Part shown: positions 20,401-30,700 of the stretch, in pieces
How positions within the stretch are numbered: position 1 is the stretch's first letter
How the letters are laid out: every line of letters begins with the position of its first letter
From: Euglena gracilis
Lineage: Eukaryota > Euglenida > Euglenophyceae > Euglenales
Assembly (NCBI GenBank): GCA_039621445.1
Contig: CP154954.1
Location: 53,445,506 to 53,509,505 of the forward strand
Direction: 5' to 3'
DNA length: 64,000 nt
Notes under the pieces: generated by a model
Told to the model about the DNA's origin: nothing
What the model saw: only the letters and a program-made list of their open reading frames with translations
Databases searched by the model: none
Program-made: the position numbers and the translations under genes

Positions 20401-23266
20401 TTTTGAGACTTTTTGCCTTCCTAACATGAGCGCATTCAAGAGTGACCGCTCTCCCGGGGGAGGGGGGGTAAAGTGACTGACTGTTTTTTTCAAAGTGGAA
20501 AGTGGCCCCCCTCATTAAAATCATACCATATAAATATAAAATCACACCATACCATTGCTTAGCGACACCCCCCCCGGGGTCGCTAAGCAATGGTATGATT
20601 TTTTACGTGTGCTTTTTGCCACCTTTCTTTTCTTTGCCTCTCGTTCCAGCTTTGCCGCTATTTCTCTGACTTTGAATTTCGGCAATTTTTTACACATGAA
20701 AGGTTATCGTCTAGTGCATATTACTGTTGGTATCTACCAAGAACCGTCATTATTTTGTGAAATTTTTCCCCCACATGTTTTAAAGTTTGGGGGGTGTTGT
20801 GCATATTATGCACATGAATTGTTTTCCACGTTGACCTCATCCCCATTAAAAAATAATCGATATATTTTTGGTCAGCTCTTGAAAATAGCCAGAATTTTAT
20901 TTTTTTGGCTTGCTCGCCAAAAATTCGACATACAGCGATGCATTTTTCCATTTGAAGGAGGTTATAAAGATTCAATATATTTTCAAATTTTTATTGAGAA
21001 AGCTCAAGAAAATACAATAAAGCGGCAATAGACCCTCAACCCGAAAATGATTCCGAAACCTTCGCACTTTGAGTCATAATTCGAGGGGGTTTGCGAAGTG
21101 TTTTTGGGGCCTAGTTTGGAATATTGTGGCTGAGATCGGGGGGTATTGGGGTGGGGGGATGAACGTACCGGGTCAAACGCTCTCCCTTTGGCGTCGCATG
21201 GGCGCTCCGCTTTCTGACCGGAGCTGGCATGGGTCAGCTGACCTTCGTCTGGATCCTGGAGCTCGTCCGCACAGAAAGTGTCTGACCCACCCTTTGCTGC
21301 TCCGCCCACGCATGTGTGCCCTATGGATTTGTGTCCAGATGTCACAACGTCCTGTGGCCTGCCTTGCCATGGAACTCCGACACGCACTTGAGACCTCCGG
21401 GCGAACGACTTCCGTTCTGGCGACCCATGGCCCAGACCCCCCCCCTCGCCCCGCACTCCCAGAGCGGGCGGTGGTGGTGACGTGGGCGGCGGGCGGGTGG
21501 GCGGTGGGGGGCCTCCTGGCGGTGGCCGCGGCGGTCGTCCTGGGGGACTCCAGAACGGACCTCGTGGCGGTCCTCCCGACGCTGCCCATCGTGCTCAGCC
21601 TCCTGGGCTGGCGTGGCGCCAAGAGGTGGCAGGCTGTGGGTTGCTGATGCTACCCGAAGTACATACACACATACATGTACACACACACACACACGCACAC
21701 ACACGCGCGCGCGCGCGCACACGCACACACACAACACACACACACATAACACACACACACGCCCCCCCCCCCATACACAAGCCACACACACAAGCACCAG
21801 CACAAAAACGCATATTTACCAAGCGCAGCCAGGGGGTGTGAAAAGGATTATCGGGGGTCAGCCCCTCCCATCAAATCCTCACCAAAAAGGAAGGTTTGGA
21901 GGTCCCCCTCTGTGATGTGGCCCAGCCAGCCAGAAACGTGGTGTGGATCGCAGAAATGGCGGGGCAGTGAGTGTGGTGTTCTGCTTCCAAGGCCCTGGGC
22001 CCAGCTGTTCAAGTCCCAGTGCTTGTCGCTGACGGTGTGCCTGAGGGGCCGCCCACGCCAGCGGCCGATCTACACCATCCTGTGCCCGGAGTCCCCCCAG
22101 GTGATGGCGCTGCACTACTCCCACGAGGCGGCGACACACGTCATGCAGCGCATCGCGCGCATCAACAAGACCCTTGCGGACTACACCGCCCTGCCGGAGC
22201 ACGTCTTCAGCCGGGTGTGTTTCTGTGTGTGTCCATGGTGACTCTGGTGTGTTCCTATTGTGATGGAGAAATGTGAACCTGTGTCGAAGAAAGAGATACA
22301 TTTTGGGTTGTGAGGGAAATTGGTGTCAAGAATGAGCCATTTTTTTATTTTTGGCCAGCACACAGATAGAATGCAATCGCAGTCATTGAACACTCTCTGG
22401 GGGGCCACCGGGCAATTCGATTCCCTCCACTGTGCCAGGGATGGCCCGCCCTCTTGGAACCATCGATGAACTCGCATCATGGGATGTTCCGCTGCCCTGC
22501 CACCTATCCCCCGCTGCTGCCCCCCCCCCCCCAAACAGCCAGGGTGGTGGGGGGGGGTGTCGACCACCCCCCCCCACCACCTCTTCCCGTATTTCCGGGA
22601 GCACCAATTTTTGGACCCGAAAAATTTTCCGGCGCCTTCGGCGCCGGGTGTTTTTTTGACCCATTTTGGGACCCATATTGGGGGTCCCCCCCCCAAAACC
22701 CCTCAAAACCCATTTTTCACACCTTCCAAAAATTCAACATTTTCTCAAACTTTTGATTTTGAGAGGTTTTTGAAGCAAAAAAAAATGCCATTGAAGTCCA
22801 AAATTTTCAAAGAGAAGAAATGTCAATAAAATTTGACCGTGCCAAAATTTGGTCCACTTTTTTTGACGTTCATTTTTTTTCACCCCCGTCCTAAAAACTA
22901 CCAATTTTTAACCCTGAAATTTTTGAGATTTTTTTTGTGAAAAAAAAATGTGGTTTTCCATCAAAAAATCATATGTTTTGGGTTAATTTTTCAAAAAAAA
23001 TCAAAAAATTTTCCGGCCGAAATCCCTGTTTTCCCGAAATCGGTGAAAATTCTGTGGTGGGGGGGTCGACCCCCCCACCTCCCGGGTGGGGTGGGTCGAC
23101 CACCACCCCCACCAGGCCTTCCCGTTCTGCCCTGCCCCCCTCCCGACCGCAGCGCCGGCCGTACGGGAGTGCTCTGGCGGAATTGATGGCCACGCTGCGG
23201 TACGACGTGCTCACACTGCTGACGTTCGCCATGACGGGGGCCCTGCTGTGTGCCGCCAAGGGCCCC
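17435..23266 (+). CDS. Polytopic membrane protein, 5' or middle exons (no stop codon found)
   Basis: Six exons: 17435-17580, 18882-18986, 20009-20148, 21465-21635, 22005-22214 and 23153-23266. Donors are GTGTGT, GTGTGC, GTTTGA, GTGGGT, GTGTGT and GTTTAG. Phases at successive junctions (1, 1, 0, 0, 0) agree, which supports one transcript. An in-frame ATG at 17457 could be the start (MTILPGKARPSG). Predicted membrane segments include VALCIEFIVRAYIVHLPYLV, VAGTLLFSVAFWL, WAVGGLLAVAAAVVL, LVAVLPTLPIVLSLLG and VLTLLTFAMTGALLC. A 70-residue soluble stretch (exon 22005-22214, with RPIYTILCPESPQ) lies before the last. The family is not recognised. Apparent stops after exons 3 and 6 are simply intron bases after GTTTGA and GTTTAG donors. 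The gene may continue at 56374-59589. Confidence 0.6.
18000..18240. repeat. GC-palindrome module (CCGCGGCCGGCCGCGGCC bounded by TTGGTTGG/CCAACCAA)
   Basis: Alternating GGCCGCGGCCGGCCG blocks and CCAACCAAA/TTTGGTTGG edges form several nested inverted repeats. The module lies in the 17581-18881 intron. Related modules are at 18495-18665, 26095-26345 and 53660-53950. Confidence 0.8.
18262..18385 (+). repeat. Dispersed repeat D with GTAGGGTTAGGGTTA
   Basis: GTTATTTGAAGGAGTAGGGT, then TTCCCGCTCAACGT.GTTA, TTG.CCTCTACA.GGT and CTCAGCGAACCCAAAG, in the same order as 27625-27745. It includes two telomere-like TTAGGG units. Confidence 0.75.
18495..18665. repeat. Second GC-palindrome module in the same intron
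   Basis: TGGTTGGGTGGCCGCAGC, GGTTGGGCCGCAGCCGGCCG and GGTGGCCGGCCGCGG blocks with AACCAAAC edges, as in the neighbouring module. Confidence 0.75.
19434..19545. repeat. Dispersed repeat family C
   Basis: GGGTCGACCCCCACC, CCATCCTGGTGTGG, then CACCAGGCCTT and CCTGGGGTGCC, in the same order as 945-1020. Confidence 0.6.
19560..19870. repeat. Dispersed repeat family B copy 1
   Basis: Contains GGCGCTTTGTGGCGAATTTT, AAAAAGTGCCCCAAAATGCA and TTTTGGCCGTTTTG. The same succession occurs at 60480-60610. It then has C/G-rich palindromic tracts and CAGCCAG.ACCTTTTTTCC. It lies in an intron of the membrane-protein gene. Confidence 0.65.
20548..20597. repeat. Hairpin with 18-bp perfect arms
   Basis: CATACCATTGCTTAGCGA (20548-20565) and its exact inverse (20580-20597) enclose a C/G loop. 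A partial relative, CCATACCATAACCTC..., lies at about 20246. It is intronic and may be a MITE end or RNA hairpin. Confidence 0.65.
21657..21795. repeat. (CA)n/(CG)n microsatellite
   Basis: Long ACACAC runs with a GCGCGCGC interruption, directly after the exon ending at 21635. Short frames in it are artefacts. Confidence 0.9.
23060..23125. repeat. Dispersed repeat family C next to the exon at 23153
   Basis: GGGGGGTCGACCCCC, GGTGGGTCGACCACC and CCCCACCAGGCCTTC. The palindrome pair sits within about 90 bp upstream of the acceptor used by the 23153-23266 exon. Confidence 0.6.
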
Positions 23267-25270
23267 GTTTAGGTCGAGTGGGGCAGCAGGCCAATCTCAC
23301 TTTTGGGCGCCTCAGACTGGCACTGCGAGGGGGATTTACCCTCTCCTGTGTTCTTCTGATATTGAACGCCTCCGTCAACGTTAGTGGTATTTTTGGGTGG
23401 TCCATGAAACAGTTCAAATGTTTCATTTGCGAGTGCAAGTGGTCCAAAATAATTTTATTTTTCAATAGAAAAGAAAGAGAGAGAGAGAGTGGAAGCAGGA
23501 GAGTGGACGCTCGTGAGAGAGGGAGAGACGAGAGAGTGGAAGCAGACCGTCCAAAGATTCAAGGTGTTTGTGGAGCATATCTGAGTTGGCCAAAAAAAAT
23601 TGAAATTTGCACCATTATGCAGATATCTCGGTATGTTAAAATCCCAACTTATGGCAACAAAACTGCCTTCTGGACCTGAATTCTTTGGGCATCGGCAGTT
23701 GAGTCTGTGAAAACCGCTTTGCGGAAGTGATTTGTGTGCAATTACACAAAGGAGCCATTTGTGCAAATGCACAGACCGAGCATTTTGTGCTGTTCCAGGA
23801 ACCGTCCATTCCTGCAGTTGCGCAAGTGATCGGTGTGCACATTTGTGCAAGTGGTTCTTTTGTGCAATCGCGCAAAGGAACCAAATTTTTTTCAAAGTCA
23901 AAGTGTATGGTATTGAGCAGGACTCGGTCTCGCCTATCCCAAATCGTCCCCGCAACATCCCAAGTTGATGATTTCCCGATGCAATCTGGCTTAGGAGGCA
24001 TAAATTGCCCAAAAATTTTAACCCCTCCGAAACGGAAAAGGAAGCGGAAAACCGCTTCCAAAAATGGCCTGTTTTTTTTTTTGAAGGTTTTAGAAGAGGT
24101 CCCGATTTCGGCCATTTCTGATGGACGTTTGGCTTGCAGTAACGGAGTCCTATAAACTCCAAAACAGACCCGAAACGGCACTTAAATTTTGAAATTAAGT
24201 CCAAACGAACGAAAACCCTACAGAAATTTCAGAGACAGCAAAAAAGAGCAGATACACACCTCATGTCAGCTGCCGCCAGAGGCAGAAGAAGGCGAAATCC
24301 CCTGCAAAGGGGGAAAAATAATGAATGTGAAATACAGGAAGCGGTAAAAATGACATTCCGCTTCAAAAACCTACACAGGTCACCAAAATCGATACAGAAA
24401 GAATCATGCATAACAGAATACCAATGCAAAGTGAAGAAAATTTTACAAAAACGAAAAGGAAGCGGAAAACCGCTTTAATAGAAATCAGAAAATTAAATTG
24501 CAGAATCAGATGGAAGTGAATGCAGTTCAAACAGTGGATAATCCTGCCAACATACCATCATTAATCTTTCTGGAAGGGTGTGATGAATCGGACGAACGAA
24601 TCAGTATTCATTGGCATTAAGTTTAACTAGTACAATCCCCAGAAGACATTACAGCCAGAACAAATGGTATACAAATGTAAGACACGGAACAATACAGACC
24701 TGTAATATCAAAATCCGCGCTTGAGGTACACAGCCATCATGAGCGGATAGGAGGGAAAACCTGCAAAAACAAACAGGAAAACGATGAAGCGGATTTCCGC
24801 TTCCTCAAATCAAAGAGAAAAATTTACTACAAATGATGGTCTCAAACTGATTACATTAGAATGCAAACAGCACTGAACCAGCTGAATATAGAATGCAACA
24901 GCATATGCCAAACTTGAAGTACCCAACAAACGTGAATCCCACATCAAACAGAATTGAGAAGATGCATTGTATCCCGAAGCAAAGCACCATAAACCGAGCA
25001 ACTTGTGGATTTGTACGTTTGTTTCTCAAAACAAAGGTCACAGCTCGAACAAACCCCACAGCCCCGAGTTCCGCAGCCATGCCAAAGACAAACACAAATG
25101 AAAGACACGGCGAAGTGGGTGGGTGTGGTGTGCGGAGGTGTGCGCATGGTTGGAAACTGGTTCTGGGTGTGCGTATGGGTCTGGTCCGGTCTGGGTCTGG
25201 GTCTCGCTTGTCCCTCCCTCAGTGGCGGCACCAGTCGCCCGCTGCCACCGCGGCCGCCGCAGCCGCCCGC
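23267..25270. other. Intron or intergenic sequence with no recognised gene
   Basis: Holds a GAGA-rich stretch (23466-23540), degenerate GTGCAA/TTGTGCAA motifs (23736-23880) that look like decayed relatives of the GCGCAA family, and four GAAGCGG palindromes. No exon was recognised. Confidence 0.4.
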
Positions 25271-25989
25271 TCACTCGTCGTCCACCACCATCTCCTCGAT
25301 GTTCTCCAGGGCGGACCGCTTCCTCGGCAACAGGGAGCGGCGCAAACGGGAGGCGTGGAACACAGATAACCGTTTTGAGTAGATGCCATTGTGTTGAATC
25401 TCAGTGTAACCAATTTACAGTAGAATGCGAAATCGGAGAAAAATTATTTTGATTGATTGATAAGGAAGCGGAAAAACGCTTCATGAAACAAAATTGTTAA
25501 ATTACTGACAAATTGAAACATGACATAATGAACAGCCATCACAGACAATCCACCATTAGGCCTCTCCCTGTGTGTCGGGCGCTCCGGCGGTTCCGGGGAC
25601 GACTCGTAGGAGTGCCGCGCAGGCTGCGAGGAGGCGGACTGCTTCCCCCGAGCGCCCTTCTTGGGCGTGTCCGTGGTCTTCTTGTCCGGCTTGTCCTTGG
25701 TCTCCTTCTCCTTGGGCTTGTCCTGGGACTCCTTGGTCTCCTTGGCCTGGGGCTCCTTTGGGTCCCGGCCGCCCTGCTTGGCCGGGGTGTCCCCCTGCGG
25801 CGGCGCTGAGGCGGTCGTCTCCGTCCCCTCCGGGATGAAGCCGGAGACGTTCAGGGCCACGTGGCGGATGATCCTCCGGTGGACGTCTTTGGCCACGGGG
25901 CAATACATCGGCCAAATGTAGTTGCAACGTCTTAGGTAGGAGCAAACACTAAAAAGTAACGAAAGTCATTCGAAGCGGTTTTACGCTTC
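24041..25989. repeat. Six GAAGCGG...CCGCTTC palindromes, left of the satellite
   Basis: Copies lie at 24041-24058, 24338-24364 (longer loop), 24459-24476, 24785-24803, 25464-25482 and 25972-25989. The consensus is GAAGCGGAAAACCGCTTC. They occur only here and at 54190-56079, on either side of the satellite. Confidence 0.9.
25271..25950 (-). CDS. 3' exons of a small Lys/Glu/Pro-rich protein
   Basis: The upstream exon is about 25543-25950. Its frame starts near CNYIWPMYCPVAKDVHRRII, followed by ALNVSGFIPEG and a low-complexity tail of KETKESQDKPKEKETKDKP type. The last exon, 25271 to about 25399, encodes a Lys/Arg-rich end, LRRSLLPRKRSALENIEEM, closing in VDDE before TGA. A GTGATG donor and CTGAG acceptor give matching phase. 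No start codon is convincing here, so 5' exons are expected at higher coordinates, possibly beyond the satellite at 54081-54692. The family is not recognised. The two exons are separated by a GAAGCGG palindrome. Confidence 0.5.
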
Positions 25990-26094
25990 ATCTATGATGA
26001 TTTTAAAAAAGGAAGTAAAAGACGGAATGTAATGATATCCTCCATGATATCGTGAAGATGTAAGGGGGGGTTGCTGTGGGAGGTTGGATCGATT

Positions 26095-26345
26095 TTGGTT
26101 GGCGGCCGCGGCCGGCCGCGGCCGGCCGCAGCCCCAACCACGGCTGTTTGGCGGCCGACCGCGGCCGGCCGCGGCCAATTGGGGTTCCAACCAAGCCACT
26201 TTTTTCCTTCAGATGGTTGGAAAGTTAGCCAGCCGCGGCCGACCGTGGCCGGCCGCGGTCGACAACATTTCCAACCGAGCCAGTGTCTGGTTGCAATTTG
26301 TGATGGCAGCAGCCGGCCGCGGCCGGCCCATTTCCAACCAACCAA
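26095..26345. repeat. GC-palindrome module at the left edge of the satellite region
   Basis: Repeated GGCCGCGGCCGGCCGCGGCC-type blocks alternate with TTGGTTGG, CCAACCA and TTCCAACC edges. It has the same structure as 53660-53950 on the far side of the satellite. Confidence 0.85.
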
Positions 26346-26408
26346 AAATCTTCAAAGGTCTGGTTGGAATGGCATCGGCCCCACGGGTGATGACAGTGAA
26401 AGACCACC

Positions 26409-26740
26409 CCCAAAAAAAAAAGAGAAAAAAAAAAAAAAAAAAAAATAAACGCGAAAAAAAAAACTCAACAAATAAAAAAAACAAAAACAACAAAGAAAAA
26501 AATAGATAAACAAACATTAAAAAAACAAATAACTAAAAAAAAAAATACTGGGAAAAAAAAAGATAACAAAAACACACCAACAAAAACTACGAAAAAACAA
26601 AATAAATAAAGAAACAAAAAAAAAAATACTAAAAAAAAAAAAAAAAAAAACAAATACACAAACAAAAAAAAAAACAACACAAACCACAAAAAAACAAAAA
26701 AAAAAAAAAAACACACAAACAAACACAACAAAACAACCAC
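26409..26740 (+). repeat. A-rich low-complexity tract
   Basis: Almost pure A with interspersed C and occasional T. Long Phe-rich frames on the minus strand are artefacts of this composition. Confidence 0.9.
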
Positions 26741-27525
26741 AACCAAAACACCCCCACACCCCTAACACCCAACCCCCACACAACACACCCACACCCCCCA
26801 CACCACCCACATGTCACTCATTTCACGTGACCTTTTTTTATTTTTATTTTTGTTTTTATATTTATATTTTATTTTTTCATTTCTCTTTTCATTCTTTTAT
26901 TTTTGGCATTTCTGCAAAGAACCCGATGGTGTTTCATTGTGGCCAAAAAGATTTTGTGAGGTTATTTGAAGGAGGAGTACGCCCACACCCCCCACACCCC
27001 CCACAACCCCCCCAACACCCCCCCACACACCCCACCCCCACACACCCCCACATGTCACATCATTTCACGTGACCTTTTTTATTTTTTTTTTTGTTTTTTA
27101 TATTTATTTATTTTTTTTCATTTTTTTTTTCATTCTTTTGTTTTTGGCATTTCTGCAAAAGAACCCGATGGTGTTTCATTGTGGCCAAAACGATTTTGTG
27201 AGGTTACAATCCTTGTCCCCAAACAGCAAAGAATATTTCCGCGCAACGTGTTAGCTTGGTCCTCTACAAGTACACAACCCCCACAACCCCCCCCCACACC
27301 CACCCAACACCTCCCCACACACCCACAACCCCCCACACCCCCAAACCCCCCCCCCCACCACACCCCCCTACAGAACCCCCCCCACACCCCACCCACACCC
27401 CACACACCCCACACCCCCCCACAACCCCCCACACCCGCCCCACAACCCCACCCCACACACCCCATCACAAAACCCCCCAACACCCCCCCCCCCACACACC
27501 CCCCACACCCCCCACACCCCCCACA
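26740..27525 (+). repeat. C/A-rich tracts, G-depleted on the plus strand
   Basis: (CCCCCACA)-like runs at about 26740-26815, 26985-27050 and 27275-27525 separate copies of a longer T-rich repeat. Extreme strand asymmetry produces spurious Pro/His/Thr frames on one strand and Gly/Val/Trp frames on the other. Confidence 0.9.
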
Positions 27526-27640
27526 TGTCACATCATTTCACGTGACCTTTTTTTATTTTTATTTTTGTTTTTATATTTATTTTTTATTTTTTTCATTTCT
27601 CTTTTCATTCTTTCATTCTTTCATTTTGTGAGGTTATTTG
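26810..27640 (+). repeat. Three copies of a roughly 160-bp unit separated by C/A tracts
   Basis: Each copy starts near ATTTCACGTGACCTTTTTT, continues through T-rich sequence and, in two, GGCATTTCTGCAAA, GAACCCGATGGTGTTTCATT and GATTTTGTGAGGTTA. Copies lie at about 26810-26975, 27050-27210 and 27525-27640. The last runs into repeat D. Confidence 0.8.
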
Positions 27641-27750
27641 AAGGAGTAGGGTTAGGGTTACGATTCTTGTCCAAACAGCAGAATATTTCCCGCTCAACGT
27701 TGTTAGATTGGTCTCTACAAGGTACTCAGCGAACCCAAAGGGCCCCGGGC
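27625..27750 (+). repeat. Dispersed repeat D copy 2, leading into the satellite
   Basis: GAGGTTATTTGAAGGAGTAG, GGTTAGGGTTA, TTCCCGCTCAACGTTGTTAG and CTCAGCGAACCCAAAGGGCC match 18262-18385. About 30 bp later the first satellite unit begins at GGGGGTTGGCAGATAA. Confidence 0.75.
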
Positions 27751-27775
27751 GGATTCCTGGGGGTGACCATCCTGG

Positions 27776-30700
27776 GGGTTGGCAGATAACACGCGTTTAT
27801 TTTGTTAATGGAAGGGATAGGGTTAGGTCGACTTGCACCCGAAAAGGGGTTGGCGGATAAAAGGGGTTTATTTTGTTTATGAAAGGGATAGGGTTAGGTC
27901 GACTTGCTCCCGAAAAGGAGTTGGCAGATAAAAGGTGTTGGCAGAAAAAACGGGTTTATTTTGTTAATGAAAGGGATTGGGTTAGGTCGACTTGCACCCG
28001 AGAAGGGGTTGGCAGATAAAGGGGGTTTATTTTGTTAATGAAAGGGATAGGGTTAGGTCGACTTGCACCCGAGAAGGGGTTGGGGATAAAGGGGGTTTAT
28101 TTTGTTAATGAAAGGGATAGGGTTAGGTCGACTTGCACCCGAGAAGGGGTTGGCAGATAAAACGGGTTTATTTTGTTAATGAAAGGGATAGGGTTAGGTC
28201 GACTTGCACCCGAGAAGGGGTTGGCAGATAAAAGGGGTTTATTTTGTTAATGAAAGGGATAGGGTTAGGTCGACTTGCACCCGAGAAGGTGTTGGCAGAT
28301 AAAACGGGTTTATTTTGTTAATGAAAGGGATAGGGTTAGGTCGACTTGCACCCGAAAAGGGGTTGGCAGATAAAACGGGTTTATTTTGTTAATGAAAGGG
28401 ATAGGGTTAGGTCGACTTGCACCCGAGAAGGGGTTGGCAGATAAAAGGGGTTGGCAGATGAAACGGGTTTATTTTGTTAATGAAAGGGATAGGGTTAGGT
28501 CGATTTGCACCCGAGAAGAGATTGGCAGATAAAAGGGGTTTATTTTGTTAATGAAAGGGATAGGGTTAGGTCGACTTGCACCCGAGAAGGTGTTGGCAGA
28601 TAAAACGGGTTTATTTTGTTAATGAAAGGGGTAGGGTTAGGTCGACTTGCACCCGAGAAGGGGTTGGCAGATAAAACGGGTTTATTTTGTTAATGAAAGG
28701 GATAGGGTTAGGTCGACTTGCACCCGAGAAGGGGTTGGCAGATAAAAGGGGTTGGCAGATGAAACGGGTTTATTTTGTTAATGAAAGGGATAGGGTTAGG
28801 TCGATTTGCACCCGAAAAGGGGTTGGCGGATAAAAGGGGTTTATTTTGTTAATGAAAGGGATAGGGTTAGGTCGACTTGCACCCGAGAAGGTGTTGGCAG
28901 ATGAAACGGGTTTATTTTGTTAAAGGAAGGAGTAGGGTTAGGTCGACTTGCACCCGAGAAGGGGTTGGCAGATAAAACGGGTTTATTTTGTTAATGAAAG
29001 GGATAGGGTTAGGTCGACTTGCACCCGAGAAGGGGTTGGCAGATAAAAGGGGTTGGCAGATGAAACGGGTTTATTTTGTTAATGAAAGGGATAGGGTTAG
29101 GTCGATTTGCACCCGAGAAGAGATTGGCAGATAAAAGGGGTTTATTTTGTTAATGAAAGGGATAGGGTTAGGTCGACTTGCACCCGAGAAGGTGTTGGCA
29201 GATAAAACGGGTTTATTTTGTTAATGAAAGGGGTAGGGTTAGGTCGACTTGCACCCGAAAAGGGGTTGGCAGATAAAACGGGTTTATTTTGTTAATGAAA
29301 GGGATAGGGTTAGGTCGACTTGCACCCGAGAAGGGGTTGGCAGATAAAAGGGGTTGGCAGATGAAACGGGTTTATTTTGTTAATGAAAGGGATAGGGTTA
29401 GGTCGACTTGCACCCGAGAAGAGATTGGCAGATAAAAGGGGTTTATTTTGTTAATGAAAGGGATAGGGTTAGGTCGACTTGCACCCGAGAAGGTGTTGGC
29501 AGATAAAACGGGTTTATTTTGTTAATGAAAGGGGTAGGGTTAGGTCGACTTGCACCCGAGAAGGGGTTGGCAGATAAAACGGGTTTATTTTGTTAATGAA
29601 AGGGATAGGGTTAGGTCGACTTGCACCCGAGAAGGGGTTGGCAGATAAAAGGGGTTGGCAGATGAAACGGGTTTATTTTGTTAATGAAAGGGATAGGGTT
29701 AGGTCGATTTGCACCCGAAAAGGGGTTGGCGGATAAAAGGGGTTTATTTGTTCATGAAAGGGATAGGGTTAGGTCGACTTGCACCCGAGAAGGTGTTGGC
29801 AGATAAAAGCGGTTGGCAGATAAAACGGGTTTATTTTGTAAATGAAAGGGATAGGGTTAGGTCGACTTGCACCCGAAAAGGGGTTGGCAGATAAAAGGTG
29901 TTGGCAGATAAAGGGGGTTTATTTTGTTATTGAAAGGGATAGGGTTAGGTCGATTTGCACCCGAAAAGGGGTTGGCGGATAAAAGGGGTTTGTTTTGTTA
30001 ATGAAAGGGATAGGGTTAGGTCGATTTGCACCCGAGAAGGGGTTGGCGGATAAAGGGGGTTTATTTTGTTAATGAAAGGGATAGGGTTAGGTCGACTTGC
30101 TCCCGAAAAGGAGTTGGCAGATAAAAGGTGTTGGCAGAAAAAACGGGTTTATTTTGTTAATGAAAGGGATAGGGTTAGGTCGACTTGCACCCGAGAAGGG
30201 GTTGGCAGATAAAGGGGGTTTATTTTGTTAATGAAAGGGATAGGGTTAGGTCGACTTGCACCCGAGAAGGGGTTGGCAGATAAAACGGGTTTTATTGTTA
30301 ATGAAAGGGATAGGGTTAGGTCGACTGGCACCCGAGAAGGGGTTGGGAAAAAAAGGGGTTTATTTTGTTAATGAAAGGGATAGGGTTAGGTCGACTTGCA
30401 CCCGAGAAGGGGTTGGCAGATAAAACGGGTTTATTTTGTTAATGAAAGGGATAGGGTTAGGTCGACTTGCACCCGAGAAGGGGTTGGCAGATAAAAGGGG
30501 TTTATTTTGTTAATGAAAGGGATAGGGTTAGGTCGACTTGCACCCGAGAAGGGGTTGGCAGATAAAACGGGTTTATTTTGTTAATGAAAGGGATAGGGTT
30601 AGGTCGACTTGCACCCGAGAAGGGATTGGCAGATAAAAGGGGTTTATTTTGTTAATGAAAGGGATAGGGTTAGGTCGATTTGCACCCGAGAAGGGATTGG

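Noticed and set aside
26465-26817. Phe-rich and Gly/Val-rich minus-strand frames
   Set aside because: Products of A-rich and C/A-rich low-complexity DNA.
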